Shown: positions 1 to 6,857 of the stretch, one piece after another
Layout: the number at the start of each line of letters is the position of its first letter
How positions within the stretch are numbered: the first letter of the stretch is position 1
DNA from: Chara braunii
Lineage: Eukaryota > Streptophyta > Charophyceae > Charales > Characeae
Direction: 5' to 3'
Assembly (NCBI GenBank): GCA_003427395.1
Contig: BFEA01000225.1
Location: 1,741,306 to 1,762,869 of the forward strand
DNA: 21,564 bases
Program-made: the position numbers and the translations under genes
Notes under the pieces: generated by a model
What the model was told of the DNA's origin: nothing
Database searches by the model: none
The model's input: the letters and a program-made list of their open reading frames with translations, nothing else

Positions 1-370
1 AAAAAAAAAAAAAAAAAAAAAGAGAGATCTGGGGAATTGCCGAGGGTGGGAGGCAATCTAGTGGCGTACCGTGAGCAGTTATTAGGACGATGTTGGCCGG
101 AGCTAGGGTGGGTCCCGCCGCCCTGTAACCCAGCGGTTGGGGGTGTGAGGCTGGTAGAGCTTGGTATCGGATAGGAGGGTTGAGACAACTGTAGGCTGGT
201 TTGTTGAATAGCACTGGGGTAACATGGTTTTGGTTATATCAGCTTCCGAAATATCTGAATTGGTTCTCATTTTTCACCAAAAAAAAAAAGTGTGTTTGAT
301 TCTCTTGAATTTTTTCATTTTCGAATTACCAAAAATCCTTCAAAAGCTTGGCGCTGGCGGCAGTGGGTTG

Positions 371-372
<2 letters not shown>
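1..372. repeat. A-tract followed by GT-rich direct repeat copy 1
   Basis: The window opens with about 21 A. From 21 to about 190 the sequence matches 5425-5650 in the same orientation: both start AGAGAGATCTGGGGA, and both carry CCCTGTA..C..AGC.GTTGGGG followed by GAGG..CTGGTAGAG. The similarity is clear but diverged, and this copy is shorter. Positions 190-372 are AT-rich with an A-run near 280 and no convincing gene. Because the LINE lies on the minus strand between the two copies, this copy sits just downstream of the LINE poly(A) tail and the other just upstream of the LINE coding region. That would fit head-to-tail LINE copies sharing 5' leader repeats, or an older repeat split by the LINE insertion. 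Confidence 0.6.
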
Positions 373-411
<39 letters not shown>

Positions 412-535
412 ATCGACCCCGCAGGACGGCTTGAGATGTTGGTAGGAGCAGTCGCCTCAAGCTCTCCCGGGGTGGCTCCATCTATTGGTGGGGAGCAGCA
501 CCTGCAGAGAAGCGGTCCCAGCATCCCTCATTACA
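373..535 (-). repeat. LINE 3' end with poly(A) tail
   Basis: The plus-strand T-run 373-407 is the poly(A) tail of the minus-strand LINE. Next to it (408-535) lies a segment containing ATTGGTGGGGAGCAGCAC and GGTCCCAGCATCCC. The same pair of blocks recurs beside the homopolymer at 6826-6851 (ATTGGTGGGG, GGGTCCAGCATCCC) and, in the opposite orientation, beside the A-run at 5963-5975. Three poly(A)-adjacent copies of one short conserved sequence suggest a shared 3' end recognised by LINE reverse transcriptase, although I cannot exclude a SINE with the same tail. Positions 536-820 hold no feature I can name. Confidence 0.7.
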
Positions 536-820
536 ATTGTTCAATATAACATTCGCATCAGATATTTTAGAGCCTGGAAAGAAGTGATTGTGCAGCCCGA
601 TCAAAGGCTAGTAGTGGTGTGCCTATTAGGGTGCCTAAATTTGTTGACTGCCCTTCCACACTTTTTATCGTATTGGCTGAAACTGGGGTGTCTTTGTTTT
701 TCGATCATGGAGTCCCTCAGCTGCTAAACCTCGTCAACCACCAAATCCTTGGATCTGCAGGCTCGTAGATGTTGAAGCTCCTCTTGAAACTTTCTTTCTC
801 CATGTGGCCATCCGCTGGAT

Positions 821-1639
821 TCAGCCAGGAAGTGTGTCCCCCTTGCGTCTCGTCTTTGTTGTCAAGGTACGAGTCTGTGGGTGTCGTTCGTTGCCCCTTG
901 AATGACATAGTCGTTCTGCTTGCTGGTTTGTGGCATACGAAGGCCTGCAGGGCTGCCGTGCTCTTTTGTATCTTTCATCCTGCTGCTCCTGATTGAAGGG
1001 GGGGGGTCTGGGCAGGGGGGGTGGAACGGGGAGGGAGGAGCGAAGAGATGTGGAGGCTGGTGGGTCAAAGGCAGAAAATTGAGGGAGGTGAGGGGGTACG
1101 GGTGACGGATTCGGAACGAGGACGAAATTGGTTTGCATGTACGGGATGTGGAACTCCTGTAGGGGTTTCCTTCTCCATGTGTGCTCAGTGGTCTTCCATG
1201 GTTTCCAAGTGATATTAAGTTCGGCATCAACCTCACCGAACAGTTTGAGGGGGTCCTGCCATACCTGAACATAAGTATCCTTGATGATATGTTTAGCCTG
1301 TGGCTCCTTCTCGCTTCTATATTCTTGTTTTGTGGCCTTCCAGGCTTCATGTGTGTGGGCTCTAATCACCTCCTCCAATGCTTGTTGGGCCTATTGCAGT
1401 CGAAACTGGTGGTCCTTTCTTTCAAAGGAGCATCTTGCACACCAGGCCAGCATTAGCACGTGAAGTCTTGTGTATGAGAACAGGTTGACTGCAAACGCTG
1501 CCCAATGTTTTAGGATGTGATTTTTTCTGCCCAGCAATAGTAGGCCCATGTCCCAGGGGATTTGAAAGGCGGTGAGGGGTGGAAGGCTGCATCCCACCAC
1601 CGCCAAATTTGGGCGACCATTGGGCATGCCAAAAGGCAA
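821..1639 (-). pseudogene. LINE ORF2 C-terminal tail, broken
   Basis: Two open stretches in one minus-strand frame (1639-1394 and 1390-821) are separated by a single TAG at 1391-1393. The first contains WAAFAVNLFSYTRLHVLML and CARCSFERKDHQ. The second starts AQQALEEVIRAHTHEAWKA and continues through YVQVWQDPLKLFGEVDAE to a proline-rich tail near 1110-1010. Frame comparison puts these downstream of the zinc-finger piece (2208-1510) after one frameshift near 1510-1560. I take this as the C-terminal extension of the same LINE polyprotein. The family of the extension is not recognisable by eye, and the last 60 or so residues may be read-on into the 3' untranslated region. Confidence 0.6.
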
Positions 1640-2587
1640 TGTTCAAGAGTCGCTCGTGCCGAGGGCGATGTTTTGCCACAATAGGAACAAATGGGGGATA
1701 ACAGTCCTTTCTTCTCCAGGTTAGTTCTGGACACCAGCCAATCCGGTGTGGGGAGGCACCGGTGTAGAATCTGCCACTGTAACGATCTAAGGGTGGTAGG
1801 CATAATCTTAGAGTACGTGTTCCAGGTCAGATTTTGTACTTGGCTCGGGTCGATAGGCGAGTCCCTAATCCATCTTGCAGTGATGATGCGTTCTATCACC
1901 AGTTGCGGTGCCGATTGTATGTAGCCGCCTTTGACTGTGTAGTCCCACATGTCCATTGGTTTACTATTTGCCCATTCCCACTCATCAGGATCAAAAGGTA
2001 GGGCTGCAACCGGAGTCGAGGACTCGTAGACGAAAAACCCCTCTTTGTGGTCACCCACCACTCTTATGTGCATGAGGGTTTCCCAGTTTTTTTTGCAATC
2101 TAGTTCTGCATTCCTTACAATCTGTGGCATCCTCCCCCCTGACAGCCCTGGCTCGTGGGCCTCTAGAGTGCATGTTCCTTGATCGTCCGTCTCCACTCTA
2201 CAGACCACGAGTGGCAGTGGAAGGTTTGCACATTTGATAACCCAGTCCCCTTATTGCACAGTGCGCCCTCTTTTGAGAGCAAGTTGCCGGACAATAGGTA
2301 TGGCCTCTCTCAGCAAGTCGAATTTTGCGGACACGTGTTTGGAGTATTTCAATTTTTGTTGTAGTTGGCCCGGTGGGATCCAATCCCCTCTTTCCACGTC
2401 CCACAGGCTGCCTATAGTGTATATGCCTCGTTTGACCCAGCTGAGCCATAGAGAATTCGTGGTGAGAGTAAAGGGTTTCCCATTACCATCTAGTATGAAG
2501 GGATTGCCAAAGAGAGGTTGTCGCCATATGTTTTGCCACCTGCTGGGTGGCCATTTCTGTTTTGGTCCTACTCTTCTCCAAAGTTTG
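1510..2587 (-). pseudogene. LINE ORF2 zinc-finger (zf-RVT-like) region
   Basis: One minus-strand frame spans 2587-1510 with a single TAA at 2251-2253. Upstream of the stop it reads LWRRVGPKQKWPP and SLWLSWVKRGIYTIGSLWD. Downstream it reads WEWANSKPMDMWDYTVKGG, then the zf-RVT signature: LRSLQWQILHRCLPTPDWL, a C-x2-C (CSYC), TLEH, and a second cysteine in LLACPMVAQIWRWW. The zf-RVT domain follows the RT in many plant LINEs and is thought to bind nucleic acid. The frame is lost after TWAYYCWAEK near 1520. The right edge at 2587 is the insertion point of the inverted-repeat element, and the same frame resumes on its far side. Confidence 0.8.
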
Positions 2588-3257
2588 GGGTCTTGCTCCA
2601 CTACTGTCCACTGTACAAAAATGGACAGTTCGACTTCGCTCCACTTACTGTCCACTGTCCATGTGCGAAATCCCTCGTACAGTTGTCAAAAATCGCGTGG
2701 AACGTCGACTGTCCATTTTTGTACAACTCCCAGCCTGCACAAGTCGTTTCCTGGACGGTCCACCTAGGAATCCACGGACCCTCCGCCTTTTCCGATAGTG
2801 AGCCTGGAGTCTGGGCGGACAAGTGTGCAAGTTTTGGAGTTTTGCACTGTCCGGCCATTCCAACTTTTGTACAGTGCTTTGTGGCACTGGTACTCCGGGA
2901 CACTGCTCGGATGTCCGCCCAGCTCTGCGGACACACTACTCGGTATACCACGAGCCTTGCGATGACGAAATCGAACGGNCATTCNNATTTGGCNGAGGCN
3001 AGATCACTTTCAGGATTCCCGCCAAAAAAAATTGGGACCCGCATGTCCCACGACGCTTCTGGCTTGGACAGCGGCGTCATCGCTCCACTACTGTCCACTG
3101 TACGTGCGAGTTTTCGAGAAGATCTGCTCAGTTGTACAGTGGACAGTAAGTGGAGCGATGTCGCATTTTCCACTGTCCGCTGTACAATATTTCGCTCTGG
3201 CAACTGTCCACCAACTGTCTGAAAAATTGTACAGTGGACAGTAGTGGAGCAAGACCC
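2588..3257. mobile_element. 670-bp non-autonomous inverted-repeat (fold-back/MITE-like) element
   Basis: The ends are perfect terminal inverted repeats of about 31 bp. The left end starts GGGTCTTGCTCCACTACTGT at 2588 and its reverse complement ends at 3257. A TG dinucleotide abuts both ends (2586-2587 and 3258-3259), consistent with a 2-bp target duplication. The host LINE reading frame continues in phase from one flank to the other if the insert and one TG are disregarded, which fixes the boundaries. Inside, ACTGTCC or GGACAGT occurs at least eleven times on either strand, and a second nested inverted repeat lies at 3078-3160. No transposase is encoded; the long minus-strand open frame across it is low-complexity read-through. 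Ns at 2979-2999 hide the centre. The superfamily is unresolved: a GGG start with a 2-bp duplication is not diagnostic. Confidence 0.88.
3078..3160. repeat. Nested hairpin inside the inverted-repeat element
   Basis: The left arm, 3078-3103, starts CATCGCTCCACT. The right arm, 3134-3160, is its reverse complement with a single extra base. The arms are about 26 bp and the loop is 30 nt (3104-3133). The arms contain the element's own terminal motif (ACTGTCCACTGTAC). The 18-nt stretch 2641-2658 (CCACTTACTGTCCACTGT) is also the exact reverse complement of 3137-3154, so one arm can pair either locally or across the element. Confidence 0.85.
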
Positions 3258-3840
3258 TGAGCATGCAGGGCCACATTGGATCTTTATATATGTCCTGTTT
3301 CGTGGCTTGCACCACATTTTGTGGTGGTCGCTGTTGGTGAGAAGGAGAAGGTATAGACCAATGGGCATTTGTTAGCCATTGAAAAGAGTGCACCTGGTTT
3401 TCGACCGGCGATTCCGGGGCCAAATTTGTGATCTGTAAACAGGCCAGCGGCGCCCACGGGATGTCATCACCTATGAGGAGTCTGACCAGTACTTTAAAAA
3501 TGAGGGCTTCACTCTCTCTTTTCGGGTCAAGTATTCCTAGCCCCCCTTTGGATCTCGGTTGTGTCAGTATATCCCATCTCACCCTGTCCAGGGCTCCTTG
3601 GGGAGTAACATTGTTTTTCCATAGAAAAGACATCAAGGCACGTCTGAGTCTGGTATATTGTTTTTGGTTTAGGGGCCGCACTGCAAGGTTGTACCTGATC
3701 GCTGCAAGGACAACATTGTTTATTGCCAAAGCAAGTCCCACAAGAGATGTATGCAATTTCTCCCACCTGCCCAACCTCTGTGTTGCGAGGTTGACCAATG
3801 ACAATTCCCCCTTCTCTTTGTTGCGAGGTTGACCAAGTTA
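3258..3840 (-). pseudogene. LINE reverse transcriptase thumb/connection region
   Basis: The minus-strand frame from 3804 to the insertion point at 3258 carries features typical of LINE ORF2 after the palm: NLATQRLGRWEKLHTSLVG, AIRYNLAVRPLNQKQYTRL, LRRALMSFLWKNN, and the SKGGLGILDPKRE block that in plant LINEs reads roughly GGLG..D. It ends DPMWPCML at the junction with the inserted element. Its frame differs from the upstream palm piece (3910 and above) by an indel near 3840. The 18-bp duplication at 3781-3836 lies at its start and adds 38 bp, so it contributes to the disruption. Non-functional. Confidence 0.8.
3781..3836. repeat. 18-bp direct repeat flanking a 20-bp filler
   Basis: TGTTGCGAGGTTGACCAA occurs exactly at 3781-3798 and again at 3819-3836. 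The 20 bases between them (3799-3818), together with the last CCAA of the first copy, give 23 nt (3795-3817) identical to 15738-15760 inside the Ty3/gypsy LTR. The net insertion into the LINE is 38 bp. Confidence 0.9.
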
Positions 3841-4282
3841 TCTTCGTTGTCTCATTTGCAGCCCATAAGATTTGTGGTTCCGGTGGGGGCTTGTCATCCT
3901 GGGGATGCAACCACCAACCTTGAGTTTTGGCATCTCAATTCACCTTCATATCAACAGCTAGCGAGAATTGATGTATAACATCCGTTAATGCATAAAGGTT
4001 TTGTTCGTCTGCTCGGATCAGCACTGAACAGGCATCTCTAGGATTGGCACTTTTTGGATCTGGGGTGGGCTCTAATACGTGTGGTCAGGCCTCCATTACA
4101 ATCACAAACTGCAAGGGCGCTATCGGGTCCCCTTGGCGCATTGATCTCTGGAGGGCTAAGGGGGTGGCCAAATGGCCGGTTAACATGATATTCGTTGAGG
4201 CTAACATGTGAAGAAGTTGTACCCACTGACTAAAGACGGGCCCAAATTCATCTTTGTCAGACACATATCCAGGAAATCTCAA
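3841..4282 (-). pseudogene. LINE reverse transcriptase palm with altered catalytic box
   Basis: One minus-strand frame runs 4282-3841 with TGA stops at 4085-4087 and near 3933. It starts LRFPGYVSDKDEFGPVFSQW and contains LALQRSMRQGDPIAPLQF, the RT motif B region (normally RQGDPLSPLLF). The catalytic box expected about 30 residues later ([FY]-x-D-D) reads IRADEQNLYALTD: the aromatic position is R and the second aspartate is E. After the second stop the frame goes on as DAKTQGWWLHPQDDKPPP. The frame joins the upstream fingers piece through a frameshift at about 4280. The loss of the second aspartate and the stops make this RT inactive. Confidence 0.8.
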
Positions 4283-4803
4283 TCAACGTGGTCATAGGTT
4301 TTTTCAAAGTCAATGACGAGCACCGCTGTTGGGACCCTTCTCTGGTGGGCATATTTGACCGTCTCGTTGACTAGCAGTATGTTATCCTCGATGTTGCGGT
4401 TAGGCATGAAGCCCGTCTGATCCGGATGTATGAGGAGGTTCGTGAGCGGCAGCAATCTTATGGTTAATGTTTTTGCCACTAGTTTATAGGGGACGGGAAT
4501 AAGCGTGATCGACCTGTAGTTTCTAATTTCTTCTTTGTCCCCCTTCTTATAGGGCAAAGTAGTGACCCCTTGTCCCATCATACCCCCAAAAGATCGTTCC
4601 CGTTGGATCGCCCCAATGTATTCCATTAGGTCTGTTCTCAGCAGATCCCCCAACTGGACCCAGAATTCCTTGGGAAAGGCGTCCACCCCAGGGGTCTTTT
4701 CGTCCTCCATAACATCCAGGGCTTCCTTGACTTCCTCGGTGGTAAGAGGACTGTCCAATTGGGTTTTTTGGGCAGGTGTGAGACGTGTCTGGATTGCATG
4801 CAT
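4279..4803 (-). pseudogene. LINE reverse transcriptase fingers and motif A
   Basis: A 174-residue minus-strand open stretch. It carries TTEEVKEALDVMEDEKTPG followed by VDAFPKEFW (usually K.PG.DG...EFY), then YKKGDKEEIRNYRSITLIP, which is the LINE RT fingers signature (NYRPISL), then HPDQTGFMPNRNIEDNILL (usually Q.GF..GR.I.DNI). It ends with motif A, VLVIDFEKTYDHVD, including the first catalytic aspartate. It stops at a TGA directly after DHVD, where homologues continue WxFL, so a one-base deletion is the likely cause. Upstream, the frame meets the linker piece through a frameshift in the G-run 4834-4843. Confidence 0.88.
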
Positions 4804-5065
4804 CAGTTGTTCCCGTGCTCGGTTGACCTGGTGGGGGGGGGTGTTGTGGGAGTTTGAGATGTGAACAAGTTCTGGTAGTATTTAGATGCGTAGTCCACTA
4901 TCACATACGCTTTTGTGGCCACTGGCACGTCTACTTGAAAGGGGTCCTTGAGTCTTGAGACCATGTTGGCTCTTGTACACGCCTTGGCTCTGTGAAAAAA
5001 GGTTTTCTCCATCGTGCCTTCAGTATGCTCTAGCTTGACGCGTGTTTGAATCCTCCAAGCTTGTG
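4803..5065 (-). pseudogene. LINE linker between endonuclease and RT
   Basis: The minus-strand frame from about 5080 to 4803 reads DYIGQQTQAWRIQTRVKLE, then EGTMEKTFFHRAKACTRAN, then YASKYYQNLFTSQTPT. The block K-x-L-E...T-x-F-F-H is typical of the region just before the RT in plant LINEs (usually GD.NT.FFH). A TAG lies in frame just upstream near 5095. From there to 5340 I find no endonuclease motif on either strand, and that stretch is not assignable. The frame is lost at the poly-G run 4834-4843. Confidence 0.7.
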
Positions 5066-5339
5066 TTTGCTGACCTATGTAGTCTTGGAGGTGCTATGGC
5101 CGGAGATAATGCGCCCTGCGGTGAAGGGGCTAGCCTGTAGGGAGGACATAGGTCACAACAGCAATGGAGATGGTGGCTCCATCGTGGTAAGTCTTGCCGG
5201 AGTAGGGTTGGAAGGGTTTTTTGTTGGATGACTGCAATGAGCGCCTGAAGGAACTAAAGGATTGGAACTACAGCCATGCTGAGGATTGGTGGCTTGTCTG
5301 ACATCTCCTGACATCTTGGGTCCCAAAGGTTTGCGAATG

Positions 5340-5650
5340 GACGAGGCCAGAACGACGCTGGTCGGTGCTGGGGCTTGGTAGCGCTGCCCTGTAACTTGAG
5401 CTGTACAGGAGCTTGAGACCTGGTAGAGAGATCTGGGGAGTTGTCGAGGGCCGAAGATGCTCTAGTGTCTATTGGTGAGCTGGTACTCAGTTGACGCTGG
5501 CCAGAGCCGGGGCGGGTCGGGTCGCCCTGTAGCCTAGCAGGTTGGGGATTGTTCTGGGGTGGGTCATGCCACTCTGTAACCTAGCAGTTGGGGGTGCGAG
5601 GCCTGGTAGAGATTGGGTATCAGGATGTAGGGGTTGAGGTAGGGCTGCGG
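5340..5650. repeat. Degenerate GT-rich monomer array, copy 2
   Basis: Modules of the type GACGCTGG..(C/G)GGGGC, then CCCTGTA(A/G)C(C/T)(T/A)AGC, then GAG(A/G)CCTGGTAGAGA recur about three times: near 5353-5425, 5497-5560 and 5565-5620. Part of the array (5425-5650) matches 21-190 in the same orientation. It sits upstream of the LINE coding region in LINE orientation. A tandem 5' leader acting as a LINE promoter is possible but not shown. Nothing codes here, and 5066-5340 is featureless to me. Confidence 0.6.
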
Positions 5651-5839
5651 AAAGGCACCGAGGTAGGTCGTTCGAGGTTTGAAAGCTCCAATGGATTAAA
5701 GGTTTGGGGTTTTTCTCATAGCTTTTCTGCACGAGTAGGTTGTGGAATAGGCTCTGCAATCTCTATAGAAGAAGCTTATAGAATCAAGGTTTTCTTCACT
5801 AGACTTGCAGTCTTCTCAGTTTTATGTGCATAGCTACCA

Positions 5840-5975
5840 TTCCTAGCCGAAGCCGGGTAATTCCCCCGGTATCTCAAATTGTTCTGCATATGTTTTCGAA
5901 TGGGACGCTGGCCCCAGTTCCCAGCACGTGCTGCTCCCCACGAATCGACTGAGCATTGTCTGAAAAAAAAAAAAA
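5840..5975 (+). mobile_element. 5'-truncated LINE (or SINE) tail, plus strand
   Basis: The plus strand ends in a 13-base A-run (5963-5975). Before it lies the conserved 3'-end block seen at two other poly(A) sites: GGGACGCTGG followed by GTGCTGCTCCCCACGAAT. Orientation is opposite to the large LINE. The A-run abuts a minus-strand zinc-finger fragment (5977-6124), whose frame is lost exactly there, so this copy seems to have inserted into that fragment. The left boundary is uncertain, and no coding sequence is present. Confidence 0.6.
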
Positions 5976-5976
5976 C

Positions 5977-6124
5977 TCCGTTCTAGGGAGGTCATATCCA
6001 TAAGCCAGTCATTGATGGGTAAGCAACGGTGGTCAAGCTGCCATTGTAGAGAGGCTACCTTAGCTGGCTTGAAGGTCTTGAACCATTTGATAGAACGTAT
6101 AGAGTCCTTTCTGATCTTCAGTCG
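5977..6124 (-). pseudogene. Fragment of a second LINE zf-RVT domain
   Basis: About 49 minus-strand residues, from RLKIRKDSIRS to LMDMTSLERS. The core VASLQWQLDHRCLPINDWL matches LRSLQWQILHRCLPTPDWL in the large LINE at most positions but differs enough to be a separate family or an old copy. Only the N-terminal half of the domain remains; the C-x2-C/H-C half is missing because the frame runs into the A-run of a plus-strand insertion. The right edge merges into the palindrome cluster after 6130. Confidence 0.8.
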
Positions 6125-6146
6125 TCCGATTGGAAACGTCTCCACC

Positions 6147-6242
6147 GTCTCCAATTGGAGACATCTCCGCTGATTGGAGACATCTCCGCCGGATGTCCAG
6201 TGGACGTCCAGTGGGAGAGTTGTCCGGGATCCCGGACAACTC
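6147..6242. repeat. Palindrome cluster
   Basis: Three dense signals lie within 96 bp. A perfect 16-bp palindrome, GTCTCCAATTGGAGAC, is at 6147-6162. A 19-bp tandem duplication (ATTGGAGACATCTCCGC core) is at about 6155-6192. A perfect 26-bp palindrome is at 6217-6242, with arm GAGTTGTCCGGGA. The arm of the last one recurs at 7576-7597. No coding function is visible. Confidence 0.9.
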
Positions 6243-6407
6243 ATTTTTCACAAATTTAAAAGCGAAAAAAAAAAAAGAAAGGGGGGGGGTCTGCGCTCCA
6301 CGAGGAGACCGCCCCAAAAAAAATTGAGTTCATTTGGACCAAAAAAAAGGAAAAGGGGAAACGGGGGATGGGTGGAGGGTTGGGGTTGGGTGCGTGGATG
6401 GTCGCGG

Positions 6408-6600
6408 CTGCAGCAGGTGCAGTACCTGCTGCATGTGCAGCATCTGCGACATCTGCACAATCTGCTGCGGCAAAACAGCATCTGCTGCAGCAGATGGTGG
6501 AGATGCTGCACGTGCAGCAGGTGAAGCACCTGCTGCATGTGCAGCATCTCCAGCATCTGCTCCGGCAGATGCAGCATGTGCAGTAGCAGGTGCATCTGCT
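6408..6600. repeat. CAG/CTG-rich degenerate palindromic array
   Basis: About 190 bp are built from GCAGCATCTGC-type words and their complements. A 35-nt block starting CAGCAGGTG occurs at 6411 and again at 6515 (period 104) with two mismatches. In both copies an 8-bp stem, CAGCAGGT/ACCTGCTG, is kept, while the 5-nt loop differs (GCAGT versus GAAGC). Several reading frames on both strands are open through it (alanine-rich or leucine/glutamine/histidine-rich), which is a by-product of the repeat and not evidence for a gene. Confidence 0.85.
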
Positions 6601-6605
6601 TCAAG

Positions 6606-6680
6606 ATCTGGGCCATCTATCTCCAACATCTGATGGCCCAGATTCTTTTTATGAGTTTTGAGGCCCTACCGGCCTCAAAA
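6606..6680. repeat. Two perfect hairpins after the CAG/CTG array
   Basis: ATCTGGGCCATC (6606-6617) pairs with 6632-6643 around a 14-nt loop. TTTTGAGGCC (6656-6665) pairs with GGCCTCAAAA (6671-6680) around a 5-nt loop and runs into an A-tract. The second looks like an intrinsic terminator, but in a eukaryotic repeat region I read it as structure only. Downstream (6690-6825) is homopolymer-rich and without a gene. Confidence 0.8.
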
Positions 6681-6825
6681 AAAAAAAATTATCGGGCCTG
6701 GTCCCACACCCCCGACCTCCCGAACACATCCGGTTTTTTTTTTTTGTTTTTTTTTTCCGTTCCCTTGGCTGTGGTTTTGCAGGATGGTAGATAGGGACAG
6801 TGGGGATCTCGTTATTTAAACTTAC

Positions 6826-6857
<32 letters not shown>

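Larger units (their letters stand above)
373..5065 (-). mobile_element. Decayed LINE (non-LTR retrotransposon), 5'-incomplete
   Basis: Minus-strand pieces in the expected order make up one LINE: linker (about 5065-4806), reverse transcriptase fingers and palm (4803-3930), thumb and connection (3910-3258), zf-RVT zinc finger (2208-1510), C-terminal tail (1639-821), 3' region and a 35-base poly(A) tail (plus-strand T-run 373-407). I see no apurinic-type endonuclease and no ORF1, so the 5' half is missing or unrecognisable. Stops and frame changes occur near 4840, 4280, 4085, 3930, 3840, 2251, 1530 and 1391. A 670-bp element is inserted at 2588-3257. LINEs copy themselves by target-primed reverse transcription; this copy is inactive. 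Clade assignment would need a phylogeny of the RT domain. Confidence 0.88.

Noticed and set aside
821-1350. Proline-rich frames around 860-1120 as a separate gene
   Set aside because: They overlap the LINE C-terminal tail and 3' region and have low-complexity composition.
2601-3368. A 255-codon minus-strand open frame across the fold-back element
   Set aside because: It consists mostly of translated ACTGTCC/GGACAGT repeats and crosses Ns. It only continues into LINE flanks by chance.
5045-5056. GTTTGAATCC as a tRNA/SINE B-box
   Set aside because: No A-box at suitable spacing and no cloverleaf. It lies in the LINE linker coding region.
6248-6633. Long open frames on both strands rich in Ala or in Leu/Gln/His
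   Set aside because: They come from the CAG/CTG array, which lacks stop codons in several frames.
6656-6690. Rho-independent terminator
   Set aside because: The hairpin-plus-A/T-tract shape fits, but the region is eukaryotic repeat DNA with no gene ending there.
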